Source: Pauljensenia hongkongensis (GTDB lineage: Bacteria; Actinomycetota; Actinomycetes; Actinomycetales; Actinomycetaceae). From it: 59,382 nucleotides of DNA. Under the pieces are notes generated by a model that saw only the letters and a program-made list of their open reading frames with translations, was not told where the DNA came from and did no database searches. A program made the position numbers and the translations under genes. The stretch lies in NCBI RefSeq assembly GCF_001746855.1, contig NZ_CP017298.1:1918586-1977967 (forward strand), in the 5' to 3' direction. Shown piece by piece: positions 26,818 to 36,600 of this stretch. Numbering within the stretch: the first letter of the stretch is position 1; the number at the start of each line of letters is the position of its first letter.

Positions 26818-27573
26818 ATGTCATTCCCACAGACCAGTGAACTCGACGGACTCGTCGAGTCATTCTCGCGTATGAACGCGCTCGCCGATCTCATGCGCGA
26901 GGCGAGCGACCATGTCCCCGACCGCATCACGGTTGAGGATCCCACCGAATCGTTGCGCCTCACAATGGACAGGGGCGGCGCGATCGAGGACTTGCAGATC
27001 GACGGCGGGTGGCGGGACGAGATCGAACCCCATGAGCTGGGCGGCGCTCTCACCGCGCTGATCGGCGAGGCCAGGACCCGGCTCTACGAGGACGCCGACG
27101 CGTACATCGCGGAGCGCGCCGACGAGTTCGAGGAGCGCGCCGACGGCGGCGCCCAGTCGAGTGCCGCGAGCGCGGAGATCCAGGCCAGAGCCGACGAGCT
27201 CTCGCGAAGGAGCGCTGATCAGGGGCAGGTACTGGCCGATCAGGTCTTCGCGGACCTTTCCGACCTCTCCGGCCGCGCTGATCGGATGCTCGACGACTTC
27301 GACGGGGCCGGGGCTCCTGGCGCCTCCGAGGAGGAGGACGAGTTCGCCGACGGAGAGGCCTTCATCTGCGAGGAGTCGGGGGGCCTTATCCTCCGGGTCT
27401 CGATCAATCCGACATGGGCTCGGGTGACTCCGACAGTGACGATCCGAAACGAACTCGTCGAAGTCCTCACCTCCTGCGAGGGCGACGCCCTCGACGGCGA
27501 CTCGGATTCCTTCCTCGGCGACGCCGAGCAGTCGGTCGTGGATCTGCTCGGCATTCTCAACTCCCTTTCATGA
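26818..27573 (+). CDS. YbaB/EbfC-like T7SS-associated protein (main locus)
   Basis: 251 residues from ATG 26818, which has AGGTG at a proper distance; a GTG nine bases earlier does not. YbaB-like core: EDPTESLRLTMDRGGAIEDLQIDGGW, then LGGALTALIGEARTRL. A helical, Asp/Ala-rich linker and the conserved segment NPTWARVTPTVTIR near the C-terminus follow. Paralogue at 2147-2914. Strongly acidic. YbaB-like proteins occur in many actinobacterial T7SS loci; role as chaperone or co-secreted factor is unproven. It opens the second part of the locus after the hairpin. Confidence 0.72.
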   Translation: MSFPQTSELDGLVESFSRMNALADLMREASDHVPDRITVEDPTESLRLTMDRGGAIEDLQIDGGWRDEIEPHELGGALTALIGEARTRLYEDADAYIAERADEFEERADGGAQSSAASAEIQARADELSRRSADQGQVLADQVFADLSDLSGRADRMLDDFDGAGAPGASEEEDEFADGEAFICEESGGLILRVSINPTWARVTPTVTIRNELVEVLTSCEGDALDGDSDSFLGDAEQSVVDLLGILNSLS

Positions 27574-27594
27574 AATCGAGGATTGGTACCAGTC

Positions 27595-27900
27595 ATGGCC
27601 GACAAGATTAAAATCAATGTCGACGCGCTTCGCGGCGACGCCAACGAGTGGGAGCACCAGGCCTCACAAATCGAGCCCGTCAGTGGGCACATCCCGGTCA
27701 TAGGACCGCTTCGCTCCGCCGCCTTCGATCCGGTTGTTGGCGCTTGCAAGGCGGCGACAGAGATCGTGGAGGTGCTCAACAGCCTTTCCCTGGCCGCGGT
27801 CGCCGAGTTCAGGCAGATCGCCGATGACTTGCGGCTCGTGGCGGACGCCTACGAGGCCCAGGAAGTGGAAATCGGCCAACACGTCAAAGACGCCTACTAG
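27595..27900 (+). CDS. Small EspC-like T7SS-associated protein (main locus)
   Basis: 101 residues from ATG 27595 (an in-frame TTG lies 12 bases earlier). Paralogue of 2930-3250: INVDALRGDANEWEHQASQIEPVSG at the N-terminus and a C-terminal helix with YEAQE, a Y-x-x-x-E export motif. Helical, no signal peptide. The gap to the preceding gene is 21 bp and to the next 11 bp, so it is in the same transcription unit. Probable T7SS substrate or co-substrate. Confidence 0.7.
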   Translation: MADKIKINVDALRGDANEWEHQASQIEPVSGHIPVIGPLRSAAFDPVVGACKAATEIVEVLNSLSLAAVAEFRQIADDLRLVADAYEAQEVEIGQHVKDAY

Positions 27901-27911
27901 GAGATTCCATT

Positions 27912-28691
27912 ATGTCATTCCCCTCTCCCTCCTCTTCACCGGGGTCCAGTGCTTCTTCCACTCCTTTGGAGGAGGTACTTCAGAAGCTCATGGAATGCGG
28001 TGAGAAACTGACGGACCTGGTCGAGGTTTCCGCAAAGGTCATCGCTAGTGCAGCCAAACTTCTCGCCAAATTGGAGCTTACGGCGTTGCAATGGGCGCTC
28101 GACAAGGTCCATCAGATAGTAACCGAATTTTGTTCGAAGGCAAAGGACTTCCTCGAGAAAACCAAATACACGATGAGTGCTTTCTCCATCGCGAGTGGTC
28201 TTCGTGACTTCCTCGATGAGAAGTTCACGCCTGCCTTCAAGACTTTGGACCAAGACGTCATCGATGGGATGCCAACGAAGAGGCATGATCTGAAGGGGGA
28301 TGCGTACTCGTCCTACAGCGGCTTGGTGGGCAAACAGGTCAAGGCCGCCAGTGACATGGTGAACGCCTCCACGAAACTGTCGAGCCAGCTGAATAGTGCG
28401 ATTATAGCCGGATATGTGTTTGCGAGCGGGTTATTGGTCGCGGCCGCTGCTGCCATATTCGGCTTCGCGAAGGCCTTTTTTGCTGCAGGGGCCGTGCCTG
28501 CCGGCACCGTTGCTGCGCCCTTCATAGCGTCGGAAGCTGGAGCGTTTTTCATCGCAACGGTCAGTGCTTTCGTCTCAATTGCGACGAGCGCATGGTCATC
28601 CTCGGCGAATGGCATGAGAGCGATCAAGGAAATCGAGCTCGTGGGATCGAACAAATGGCCGAACAGTAATCTGGATTACCAGGAAGGATGA
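27912..28691 (+). CDS. T7SS cassette protein with hydrophobic hairpin (main locus)
   Basis: 259 residues, start ATG 27912 with AGGAG seven bases upstream. Ser/Pro-rich first 20 residues, helical region 20-110, then PTKRHDLKGDAYSSYSGLVG, equivalent to RKAGLKGATVDQYNKQ in the satellite paralogue. Residues 155-225 are two long hydrophobic stretches (AGYVFASGLLVAAAAAIFGF; AGAFFIATVSAFVSIATSAW). Lower GC than its neighbours, with several A- and T-rich codons, unlike the satellite copy. It lacks the Arg/Ser repeat tail of that copy. Overlaps the next gene by four bases. Unknown family. Confidence 0.65.
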   Translation: MSFPSPSSSPGSSASSTPLEEVLQKLMECGEKLTDLVEVSAKVIASAAKLLAKLELTALQWALDKVHQIVTEFCSKAKDFLEKTKYTMSAFSIASGLRDFLDEKFTPAFKTLDQDVIDGMPTKRHDLKGDAYSSYSGLVGKQVKAASDMVNASTKLSSQLNSAIIAGYVFASGLLVAAAAAIFGFAKAFFAAGAVPAGTVAAPFIASEAGAFFIATVSAFVSIATSAWSSSANGMRAIKEIELVGSNKWPNSNLDYQEG

Positions 28692-29182
28692 GAGCAATGG
28701 GAGAAGAGTCGAACACCCTGGTCGGAGTGGATCCCGAACAGGAATCGGGCGCCCTCAACCAGACGGAAGGGGGGGTCGGCGCCCTGGAGTCCGCGCAGTC
28801 GGACGGCGTGAGCGCCATGGAGCGCGAGCAGACCTCCCTCAAATGGGGCTACGAGGAGGGGCCGGTGGCGGTGAGCGAGAAGTACAAATCCGTCTTGCAG
28901 TCCACGCACACCAACCTCGGCACCCGCATCACCGAGCTGCGCGAGATGATGAAGGGCTCGCAGCACTCGGTCACCCACTACCAGGAGGACGACGCGGAGA
29001 TCGCTGAGCGCTTCAGGCGGGCCGCCAGGTCCGACACCGTCTCCGGCGGCACCAGCGGGTTGCCCGGCGCCGGGAATCCGGCGGGCAGCCCCGCTGCGCC
29101 CCAGCCGACGACGCCCGGCTACCAGCCGCCCGCGGCAGCGGACGGCCAGACCGGAACCGGTTTCAACGGCAGCGGGAGCTAG
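28688..29182 (+). CDS. Helical protein with Pro-rich tail, putative T7SS substrate
   Basis: 164 residues, start ATG 28688 overlapping the previous stop (ATGA); ATG 28697 is an alternative. Residues 40-115 are helical (KYKSVLQSTHTNLGTRITEL; REMMKGSQHSVTHYQEDDAE) and include YQEDD, a Y-x-x-x-D export motif. The last 45 residues are Gly/Pro/Ala-rich and disordered. This is the only gene of the main-locus module without a counterpart in the satellite cassette. No family recognised; a WXG100-like or EspC-like substrate is plausible. Confidence 0.65.
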   Translation: MRAMGEESNTLVGVDPEQESGALNQTEGGVGALESAQSDGVSAMEREQTSLKWGYEEGPVAVSEKYKSVLQSTHTNLGTRITELREMMKGSQHSVTHYQEDDAEIAERFRRAARSDTVSGGTSGLPGAGNPAGSPAAPQPTTPGYQPPAAADGQTGTGFNGSGS

Positions 29183-29275
29183 GGCCGGCACGGAACCGGC
29201 GATGGCGGGCGCCGGTCACTCGCAGGCGGCGTCCGCGTTTCATTGGCGAACGACTGAAAGGAAACGGGTATAGCC

Positions 29276-30772
29276 ATGGGTAACGAAGACCACCAGTGCA
29301 GGCCGGGGGACGACCCCGCTGCCCTCATGCAAGGGCCCACAGCGTTCGAGCGCCTCCGCGAGGTGTCCGAACTGCACTACGACGACCAGGCCGACCAGGA
29401 CGCCTACCAGAAGGTCCTCGACCAGATCGCCGAGTGCGGGCGCCTGGTCACGCAGTACGAGCAGACGAACGGGTACCACTCCCAGGAGATCCGGTCGGCG
29501 ATCACGGAATGGGCGCAGAAGTACCGCAGCGACCTGAAACGGACCGAGGACCAACTGACCAGAGGGCACCAGTACGCGACGCAGGCGCGCGACGTGATGC
29601 GCAACGCCCGCGACACGTTCCTCGAGAAGGTCTCGCCCGAGCTCTTGTCCCCCGCCGAGGAGAAGATGAAAGCGGGCATCAACGTCGGCACGACCGTTAT
29701 GAAGTACACGATCCCGATCAGCGGGTACCTGGTCGATGTGGCCGCGGACAAGTACTGGGAGTGGCTCGAGGGCGAACGCAAGGACAAGCGGGAGCAGTTC
29801 TGCGACGAGATCCTCAAGAAGATGAACCACAGCCTGAACGAGACCGCCGGGAAGATGGAGTCCTCCATCGACCAGGGCAAGACCACCGGCGACGAGTACA
29901 ACGACGGCGATCAGCCCGCTATCGGCGGTTCCATGCCCGGGCTGGGGGGCGCGGACGGCGGCCTGCCGGGCGGGGGCCTGCCGGGCGGCGGTCTGCCGGG
30001 CGGCGGACCCGGTGCCGGGGATTACGATCCCGGCGCACTGGGCGGCGGACCCGGCGCCGATGGCCTGGGGGCCGACGGGCTCGGAGCCTCGGGGGCCCTG
30101 GACGGCAGCGGGGCGGACGATCCCTACGCGGCCCGCGGCGCCGACTGGATGTCCGAGGGCTTCAACAAGCCGGGTGTCGAGCAGGCCGCGCCCCCCCGCG
30201 CGGAGATCGACGACCTGGACGGCGTCGGACTGATCGACCGGCCGATCAACCAGACGGTGACGCCCAACGGGCTGGTCGGCGGTTACGCGCCGCCGTCCTC
30301 GACCGACTTCTCCGATCCCAAGTGGGACCCCTCCTACAAGATCCCCTCCAGTGTCACGGACGCCGGCAAGGCCGCGTCGGCCGGGGCCCTCGGGGCTGTC
30401 GGGGGCATGGGGGCCGCTGGTGCTTTGAAGGGCCTGGGCGGCGCCGCCGCCGGTATGAGCGCGAAGAGCCTCATGGCCGGTGGCGCCGGTGCGGTCGGCG
30501 CGGGGCTCAAGGGCGCCGGTGCGGCCGGCGCCGGGCTCAAGGGCGCTGGCACCGGGGCCGGAGCCGCTGGCGGTGGCATGATGGGCATGGGCGGCGCGGG
30601 GGCTGGTGCCGCCGGGGCCGGTGATGATAAGAAGAAGAAACGACGGGGGCTCGCGGGCCTGTTCTCGGACCAGTCCGAACAAGGCGGGCCCGTGTGGGAC
30701 CCCGCTCACGGCCCGGGCTCGGCGGACGACGGGGTCGTCCTCGAAGTCGATCTGGACGAGTGGGGGTTGTGA
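29276..30772 (+). CDS. Large T7SS-associated helical protein (main locus)
   Basis: 498 residues, start ATG 29276 after GAAAGGAAA. Residues 20-200 are a helical domain containing QYEQTNGYHSQEIRSAITEWA. Then come a Gly/Pro repeat region (GGLPGGGLPGGGLPGGG, encoded by 15-bp units near 29955-30005), the block RPINQTVTPNGLVGGYAPPS plus TDFSDPKWDPSYKIPSSVTD, a long Gly/Ala-rich hydrophobic segment, the basic DDKKKKRRG, and the tail WDPAHGPGSADDG. The same blocks occur in the satellite copy (4512-5711). The Gly/Ala stretch could be membrane-associated or simply flexible. Function unknown. Confidence 0.7.
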   Translation: MGNEDHQCRPGDDPAALMQGPTAFERLREVSELHYDDQADQDAYQKVLDQIAECGRLVTQYEQTNGYHSQEIRSAITEWAQKYRSDLKRTEDQLTRGHQYATQARDVMRNARDTFLEKVSPELLSPAEEKMKAGINVGTTVMKYTIPISGYLVDVAADKYWEWLEGERKDKREQFCDEILKKMNHSLNETAGKMESSIDQGKTTGDEYNDGDQPAIGGSMPGLGGADGGLPGGGLPGGGLPGGGPGAGDYDPGALGGGPGADGLGADGLGASGALDGSGADDPYAARGADWMSEGFNKPGVEQAAPPRAEIDDLDGVGLIDRPINQTVTPNGLVGGYAPPSSTDFSDPKWDPSYKIPSSVTDAGKAASAGALGAVGGMGAAGALKGLGGAAAGMSAKSLMAGGAGAVGAGLKGAGAAGAGLKGAGTGAGAAGGGMMGMGGAGAGAAGAGDDKKKKRRGLAGLFSDQSEQGGPVWDPAHGPGSADDGVVLEVDLDEWGL

Positions 30773-30775
30773 GAA

Positions 30776-31945
30776 GTGAAGCATGAGTACGGGGCCCGTG
30801 CCCGTGGCGTCCGCGCCGCGGGCACGGGCCCCGCCCGTGCCCTGGTAGCGGTCTGCGTGGCCTTGGGCCTGTGCGTCGCGGGCGCCCCCGGGGCGCGCGC
30901 GCTCGACGAGATCACCACCCAGGAGTACGTGGGGCCCCTGGGCGTGGACAACGAGGTGGCCTCGGGGTACACGGGCAAGGGCATCAAGGTCGCGGTCATC
31001 GACGGCCCCGCCGACACGACGGCGCCCGAACTGACGGGGGCGAACGTGACGGTGAAGCCCATGTGCTCTTTCACCGCTTCGGACGCGCACCGTTCGCACG
31101 CCACGGCGATGGTGTCCATCCTGGCCGCCCGGGGCTACGGGGTGGCGCGCGGGGCCGAGATCATCAACTACTCGACTCCGACCGCCGAGGACAACGACCC
31201 CACGGCGTGCGCGACCACCAGCATCGACGACGCCATCAACGCGGCTGTGGCCGACGGCGTCAGAGTGATCTCCGCGTCGGTCGGCAAGGGGGACCTGGCG
31301 GAGCTGGCGCGCCCGGCGATCACCGCGGCGGTCGCCCGGGGGGTCGTCGTGGTGGTCGCCACTGGCAACGACGGCCTCCAGGATCCCGCCGACTCCCTCT
31401 CCTCGATCAACGGCACCGTGGGAGTCGGGGCGTCCGACTCGAACGGGAACTACCAGAGCTTCTCGAACTACGGCCGCGGAATGACCGTGATGGCCCCCGG
31501 GAACAACACGTGGGTCCACGACTTCGCCGAATCCGGCAGGATCCGCGGCGCGCGCGGAACCTCCTACGCCGCCCCGATCGTCGCGGGATTCGTCGCGGTG
31601 ACCATGCAGCGGTGGCCCCAAGCCACCGGCAACCAGGTCGTGCAGTCGCTGGTGCACTCCGCCACCGCCGGGCCGACCGGGCAGCCCCTGATCAATCCCA
31701 AAGGACTGGACACCACGGATCCCGCCCAGTTCCCCGACGAGAACCCCCTGATGGAGAAGTTCCCCGGGACCGAGCCCAGCGCCCGGACCGTGTCCGACTA
31801 CCGCGACGGAGTCCTGGCGGACCAGTCGGTCTTCGAGAGCGACCCCTCCTACGTCTACCGGGGCGTGGACGCCGAGGTCGCCCGCTCCCACGCCGACCGC
31901 TCCGCCCTGGGCACCTCCCCCAGGTACCACAGGAAAGAGGACTAG
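30776..31945 (+). CDS. mycP: Secreted mycosin-like subtilase, second mycosin
   Basis: 389 residues from GTG 30776, 3 bp after the preceding stop. A signal peptide (about 21-43, ending GAPGARA) leads to an S8 domain with Asp76 (VAVIDGPAD), His108 (HRSHATAM), oxyanion Asn198 (VVVATGNDG) and Ser263 (GTSYAAPIVAG). Mycosins are T7SS-linked proteases needed for complex stability and for cleaving substrates such as EspB. The His motif is S-H-A-T instead of G-H-G-T, and there is no C-terminal membrane helix: the protein ends in a charged tail. With the EccB-fused mycosin in the same locus, this one is free for substrate processing (inference). Confidence 0.88.
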   Translation: MKHEYGARARGVRAAGTGPARALVAVCVALGLCVAGAPGARALDEITTQEYVGPLGVDNEVASGYTGKGIKVAVIDGPADTTAPELTGANVTVKPMCSFTASDAHRSHATAMVSILAARGYGVARGAEIINYSTPTAEDNDPTACATTSIDDAINAAVADGVRVISASVGKGDLAELARPAITAAVARGVVVVVATGNDGLQDPADSLSSINGTVGVGASDSNGNYQSFSNYGRGMTVMAPGNNTWVHDFAESGRIRGARGTSYAAPIVAGFVAVTMQRWPQATGNQVVQSLVHSATAGPTGQPLINPKGLDTTDPAQFPDENPLMEKFPGTEPSARTVSDYRDGVLADQSVFESDPSYVYRGVDAEVARSHADRSALGTSPRYHRKED

Positions 31946-32021
31946 CGCGTCCGCGCTCACCGGCAGGGGAGCAGAGCAGGGGAAGCGGAGGGGCCGCGCT
32001 GGCCGCGTTCGGCCGGCGTGC

Positions 32022-33437
32022 CTACATCGACTGCCGGATCGCGTCGAACAGGCCGGACGCGTAAACGGAGGCCGGCAGGACCACGATCAGGATCAGTGCC
32101 TGGAGCACATCGAGGATCCTCCCGACCAGTGGGGAGGGCGCCATCCGCTTCCGGCGCCCTCCCCCCGCCCCTCGGAGCGGGAAGAGGACGGCGATCAGGA
32201 AAGCTGCCCCGGCGAGGAGGACTGCCGAACCCCCCGGAACGTGCGCCGACACCTCGGGGGAGGCGGCGACGAGGGCGGCGAGCAGCACCGACGCCCCAGT
32301 CATGAGCAGGCGCCCGCCGCTGCGCTGGTGGCGCGCCGCGAACGCCAGGGATAGTGCGGCTCCCAGGACCGTCGCCAGCGCTGCCCGTCCGCGCCACTCC
32401 CCGGCGCCCGCATGGGATCCGCTCATCAAACCGCCGAGCACGCACATCGCGCACCCCAGCGCGATCACGACGTGCGATCGGACGCGCGCGGAGGAGTAGG
32501 CCGCCCGCGAGGTCCGCGCGTTCATGGCCTTGGGGCGCGGGGGATCCTGCTGCCTGCCGGGGAGGGCGCTGGTCAGCACCTCTTTGATGTCGATGAGGAC
32601 GAACGAGGAGGACCGCATGGTGAGCTGGGGGGAGAGCCACACCAGGACAGTGCCAGCCGCGACTGCGAGGAAGGCCGGCCTCGCCACCAGGCTCCCGCCC
32701 AGGACCATCAGGGTCGTGCAGGCCGTCGCGACCATCCACGCGGCCCGGGGGACGGCCACCGCGTCCTCGACGTCCTCGACGCGGCGCATGCGGTACGCCA
32801 AGCAGAACAGCAGTCCTCCCCATGCCATGACGACGGGGGCGACGGCGGCGCCGACCGGGTTGTCCGCGGGCACTATCTGGAGGCAGGAGAGGGCGAAAAC
32901 AGCGCTGGCGGTGGCAACGCACTGCGTTCTCGCCCAGGCGGGCGCGACGTAGGCGAGGACCAGCGCGTAGAGCACGCCGAGCGCCCCCGTCACCAGGCGG
33001 GAGAGCAGGCCCGGCCGCCAGTCCCACAGGAACGGCCCCGCCAGGACGAACAACTCGACGAGCACGATCACCAGTGCCGACCCCACCAGGGTCCCCCCGG
33101 GCACCGCCCTGTTGCGCGCGGCGGCGTCCCCTTCCCCGCCGGATCCCCCGTTGGGGGCGCGGGAGGCCCACCGTCCCTGGGTGAGCATCGCCGACGGATC
33201 GGCCACGAACATGATGACCTCGCCGGCCGCGACCTCGAAACCGATGCGGTCGGCGGGTTTGACGAGGCCCCCGGAGATCCGGCACAACTGGAACCAGGCG
33301 GGATCCACCCCCACCGAGTCGAGCGCCTCGGAAAGCGGGGTCCCCTGCGAAGCGGCGCAGTCGCGCAAGGAGGCGTCGGGCAGGCGGAGTGTGAAAGGCA
33401 CCAGTAGCTCTGACACTTCTTCACCCCTGTCTTTCAT
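32022..33437 (-). CDS. eccD: T7SS integral membrane protein EccD, second paralogue
   Basis: 471 residues. The N-terminal ~95 residues fit the EccD ubiquitin-like domain (LLVPFTLRLPDASLRDCAAS; DRIGFEVAAGEVIMFV). About eleven hydrophobic helices follow, and the C-terminus (PSPLVGRILDVLQALILIVVLPASVYASGL) is typical of EccD. It differs throughout from the EccD at 24401-25771, so this is not a recent duplicate. A 40-residue soluble loop near the middle (KEVLTSALPGRQQDPPRPKA) is distinctive. It lies divergently from eccC and converges on the secreted mycosin, apart from the other eccD. Confidence 0.8.
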   Translation of the reverse strand: MKDRGEEVSELLVPFTLRLPDASLRDCAASQGTPLSEALDSVGVDPAWFQLCRISGGLVKPADRIGFEVAAGEVIMFVADPSAMLTQGRWASRAPNGGSGGEGDAAARNRAVPGGTLVGSALVIVLVELFVLAGPFLWDWRPGLLSRLVTGALGVLYALVLAYVAPAWARTQCVATASAVFALSCLQIVPADNPVGAAVAPVVMAWGGLLFCLAYRMRRVEDVEDAVAVPRAAWMVATACTTLMVLGGSLVARPAFLAVAAGTVLVWLSPQLTMRSSSFVLIDIKEVLTSALPGRQQDPPRPKAMNARTSRAAYSSARVRSHVVIALGCAMCVLGGLMSGSHAGAGEWRGRAALATVLGAALSLAFAARHQRSGGRLLMTGASVLLAALVAASPEVSAHVPGGSAVLLAGAAFLIAVLFPLRGAGGGRRKRMAPSPLVGRILDVLQALILIVVLPASVYASGLFDAIRQSM

Positions 33438-33604
33438 GACATTCGGTTAGGATTCGCGGCTGCGTGTATTCTTTCACGTGTGCGGCTGTATGTGCCAGCG
33501 CGGCCGATGGGTCCGATCGCACTGTCCCCGCTCAGCAACCGCCCCGGGCGGGCCCAGGCCCGGAAGCGGCGATCAACCGGTAAGCGATCCCGAGCGGAGG
33601 AGAC

Positions 33605-36600
33605 ATGGCAAGGCTGACGAAGAAGACTCGGCAGGCCGAGGCCGTTGACGAGAGCGTCCCCACCCGGCCCCAGGGCGAGCTCGTGCTGGAGCCGCCCCCG
33701 GACCGCGAGGAGGCGCCGAACGCTTCGAATATGCTCACCTCCGTCGTCCCCATGCTGGGCTCGGTCGGCATGATGGCCTTCATGGCCCTCTCCCAGTCGA
33801 ACAACCCCAGGATGCTGTTCATGGCCGGGGCGATGGTGTTCGCGATGATCTCCATGGTCGGAACGCAGATGTACAGGCAGGTCAGCGCCTTCCGGACGAA
33901 GGTCGCCGACATGCGCGGCGAGTACCTGGCCTATCTGGCCGAGACGCGCCGGGCCGTGCGCGACATGGCCAAGCAGCACTACCAGTACCTGCAGCACACC
34001 CTCCCGGCCCCCGATTCCCTGGTCCTGCTGGCCGAGTCCGGCGCGCGCGTGTGGGAGCGGCGCACGAAGACCGCCGGACTGCTCAACGTCCGTCTGGGGG
34101 AGTCCCAGCAGAAGCTGTCCAAGAGGCTCGTGGCGCCGGATCCCGGAGTCCTGGCGAATCCCGATGTCGTCTGCCAATCCGCCCTGGCGCGTTTCGTCGA
34201 CGTCCAGTCGAACCTGGGCCTGGCGCCTTACGGGATCTACCTCGACCAGTTCCTCACGGTGGAGCTGTGCGGGCTGCGCAGGCACACCGAGCCCCAGCTG
34301 CGGGCGATGATCGCGCACCTGGCCGTCATGGTGCCCCCCTCCGATCTGCGGATCGCGGTCCTGGCCAGCGAGGAGAACATCGACCAGTGGGACTGGGTGA
34401 AGTGGCTCCCCCACGTCCGTTCCGAGGAGTCCGAGGACGCGCTGGGCCCCGCCAGGATGGTCGCCACCACTGCCGAGGAGCTCGACGAGCTCATGGGCCC
34501 CGATGTGGAGACCCGCGGCGAGTTCCGCCAGGAGTCCGCGGGGCAGGGGTCCCGGCCCCATTTCCTGTTGGTCGTCGACGGGGCCGAGTACCCGTCGAAC
34601 TGGATCCCCATGTCCGAGAAAGGCGTGGAGGGCCTCACCCGCGTCGTCATCAGGACGGTGTGGGAGGACCTGGAGGACTCCTCCACGCTGAGGCTGATCC
34701 TGAGGGTCGGCAAGGGCGACAAGGTCGTCAACGGCAGGCGCACGGTCGAGCCGATGCCGCTGGGGCAGGTCGTCCAGCAGGACATCACGCCCGCCCTGTA
34801 CCGCCCCGATCAGATGAGCATCGAGGAGGCCACGGCGGTCGCGCGCCGCCTCACCCGCTTCACCGAGGGCATGGCCCAGGCGGTGACGAACAAATCGGAG
34901 AAGAAGGCGTCCTCGGACCTGATGGACCTGCTGGGACTGGGGGACGTGCGCCTCTTCGACCCGGACAAGCGCTGGCGCCACCGCAAGGGCCGCGACTACC
35001 TGCGCGTGCCCTTCGGCCTCACCGAATCGGGAGCCCCCGTCATCATCGACATCAAGGAATCCGCGAAGAACGGCATGGGCCCCCACGGCATGCTCATCGG
35101 CGCCACCGGATCGGGCAAGTCCGAGGTGCTGCGGACCATGGTGCTGGCCATGGCCCTCACCCACGACCCGGTCCAGTTGAACTTCGTCCTCGTCGACTTC
35201 AAGGGCGGCGCCACCTTCGCGGGCATGGACACGATGCCCCACGTCTCCGCCATGATCTCGAACCTGGAGGAGGAGTCCTTCCTGGTGGCGCGCATGGAGG
35301 AGGCCCTCCAGGGCGAGATGAGCCGGCGCCAGGAGCTGCTGCGCGCCGCGGGCAACTTCGCCAAGGTCGAGGAGTACGAGAACGCCCGGAGGGCGGGCAA
35401 GCACGACGGGCCCCCGCTGCCGGCCCTGTTCGTCATCATCGACGAGTTCTCGGAGCTGCTGGTCGCCCACCCGAACTTCATCAAGGTCTTCGAGGCCATC
35501 GGGCGTCTGGGCAGGTCCTTGTCCGTCCACCTGCTCTTCGCCTCGCAGCGCATCGACACGAAGGCCGGCGACCTCATGTCGCACATCTCCTACCGTATCG
35601 GCCTGAAGACCTTCTCCGCTGGCGAGTCCCGTTCCATCATCGGCTCCGACGTCGCCTTCAAACTGCCGCCGCTGCCCGGTTCGGGCTACTTGCTGGCCGG
35701 CGGCGAGGACCTGGTCCGCTTCCGCGCCTCCTACGTGGCCGCCCCTCCCCCCGAGAGCGCGAAAGCCGTTGACGCGGACTCGGACGAGGAGGAGGCCATC
35801 CGGCACATCCTGCCGTTCTCGGCGGACCGCGTCGAGCCCGACGAGGCCATCGTGATCGAGGAAGGGCTGCTCCCCGTCCCCCACCACGGCGCCCAGGCGC
35901 TGCGGAGGGGAGGGGAGGTGCCGCCCCCGCCGCCGGGAGCCGTCGGTGCGCCGACGGGCGCGGAGCCGGTCGGGGCTGAAGAGGAGGAGCCCGATTTCTC
36001 CCAGTACGCGGACATGAGCCAGCTCGACATCGCTGTGAAGCGGATGGAGGGGCACGGCCTGGCCGCGCACAAGATCTGGCTGGAGCCCCTGGACACCCCG
36101 CCGACGCTGGACATGCTCTTCGGGGACCTGGCGGTCGATCCGCGCTTCGGGCTGGTCTCCGCGTCGTGGCGCGAGAAGGGGCCCCTGCGCGTTCCCATGG
36201 GCATGGTGGACCTGCCGCGCCAGCAGAAGCAGGAGACCCTCGAGTACGACTTCTCGGGCGCGAAGGGCCACGGCATCGTCGTGGGGAGCCCCATGACGGG
36301 GAAATCCACCGCCCTGCGCAGCCTGGTCATGTCCCTCGCCCTGACCGCCTCGCCCCTGGAGATCCAGTTCTACGTCATGGACTTCGGCGGCACCTTCTCG
36401 TCGATGCGGAACCTGCCCCACATCGCCGGAATCGCCTCGCGCGGGGACACCGAGCGCGCGACCCGCATGCTGGCCGAGATCGAGGCCATCCTGTTCGACC
36501 GCGAGATCTACTTCCGCAAGAACGGCATCGACACGATGGCCGACTACCGGCGCATGCGGGCGGCGGGGAAAGCCGATGACGGCTACGGCGACGTGTTCGT

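Noticed and set aside
33500-33510. CCGATGGG near the eccC start, complement of the CCCATCGG element
   Set aside because: No CTATGCAA at the right spacing; a single 8-mer match is expected by chance in a window this size.
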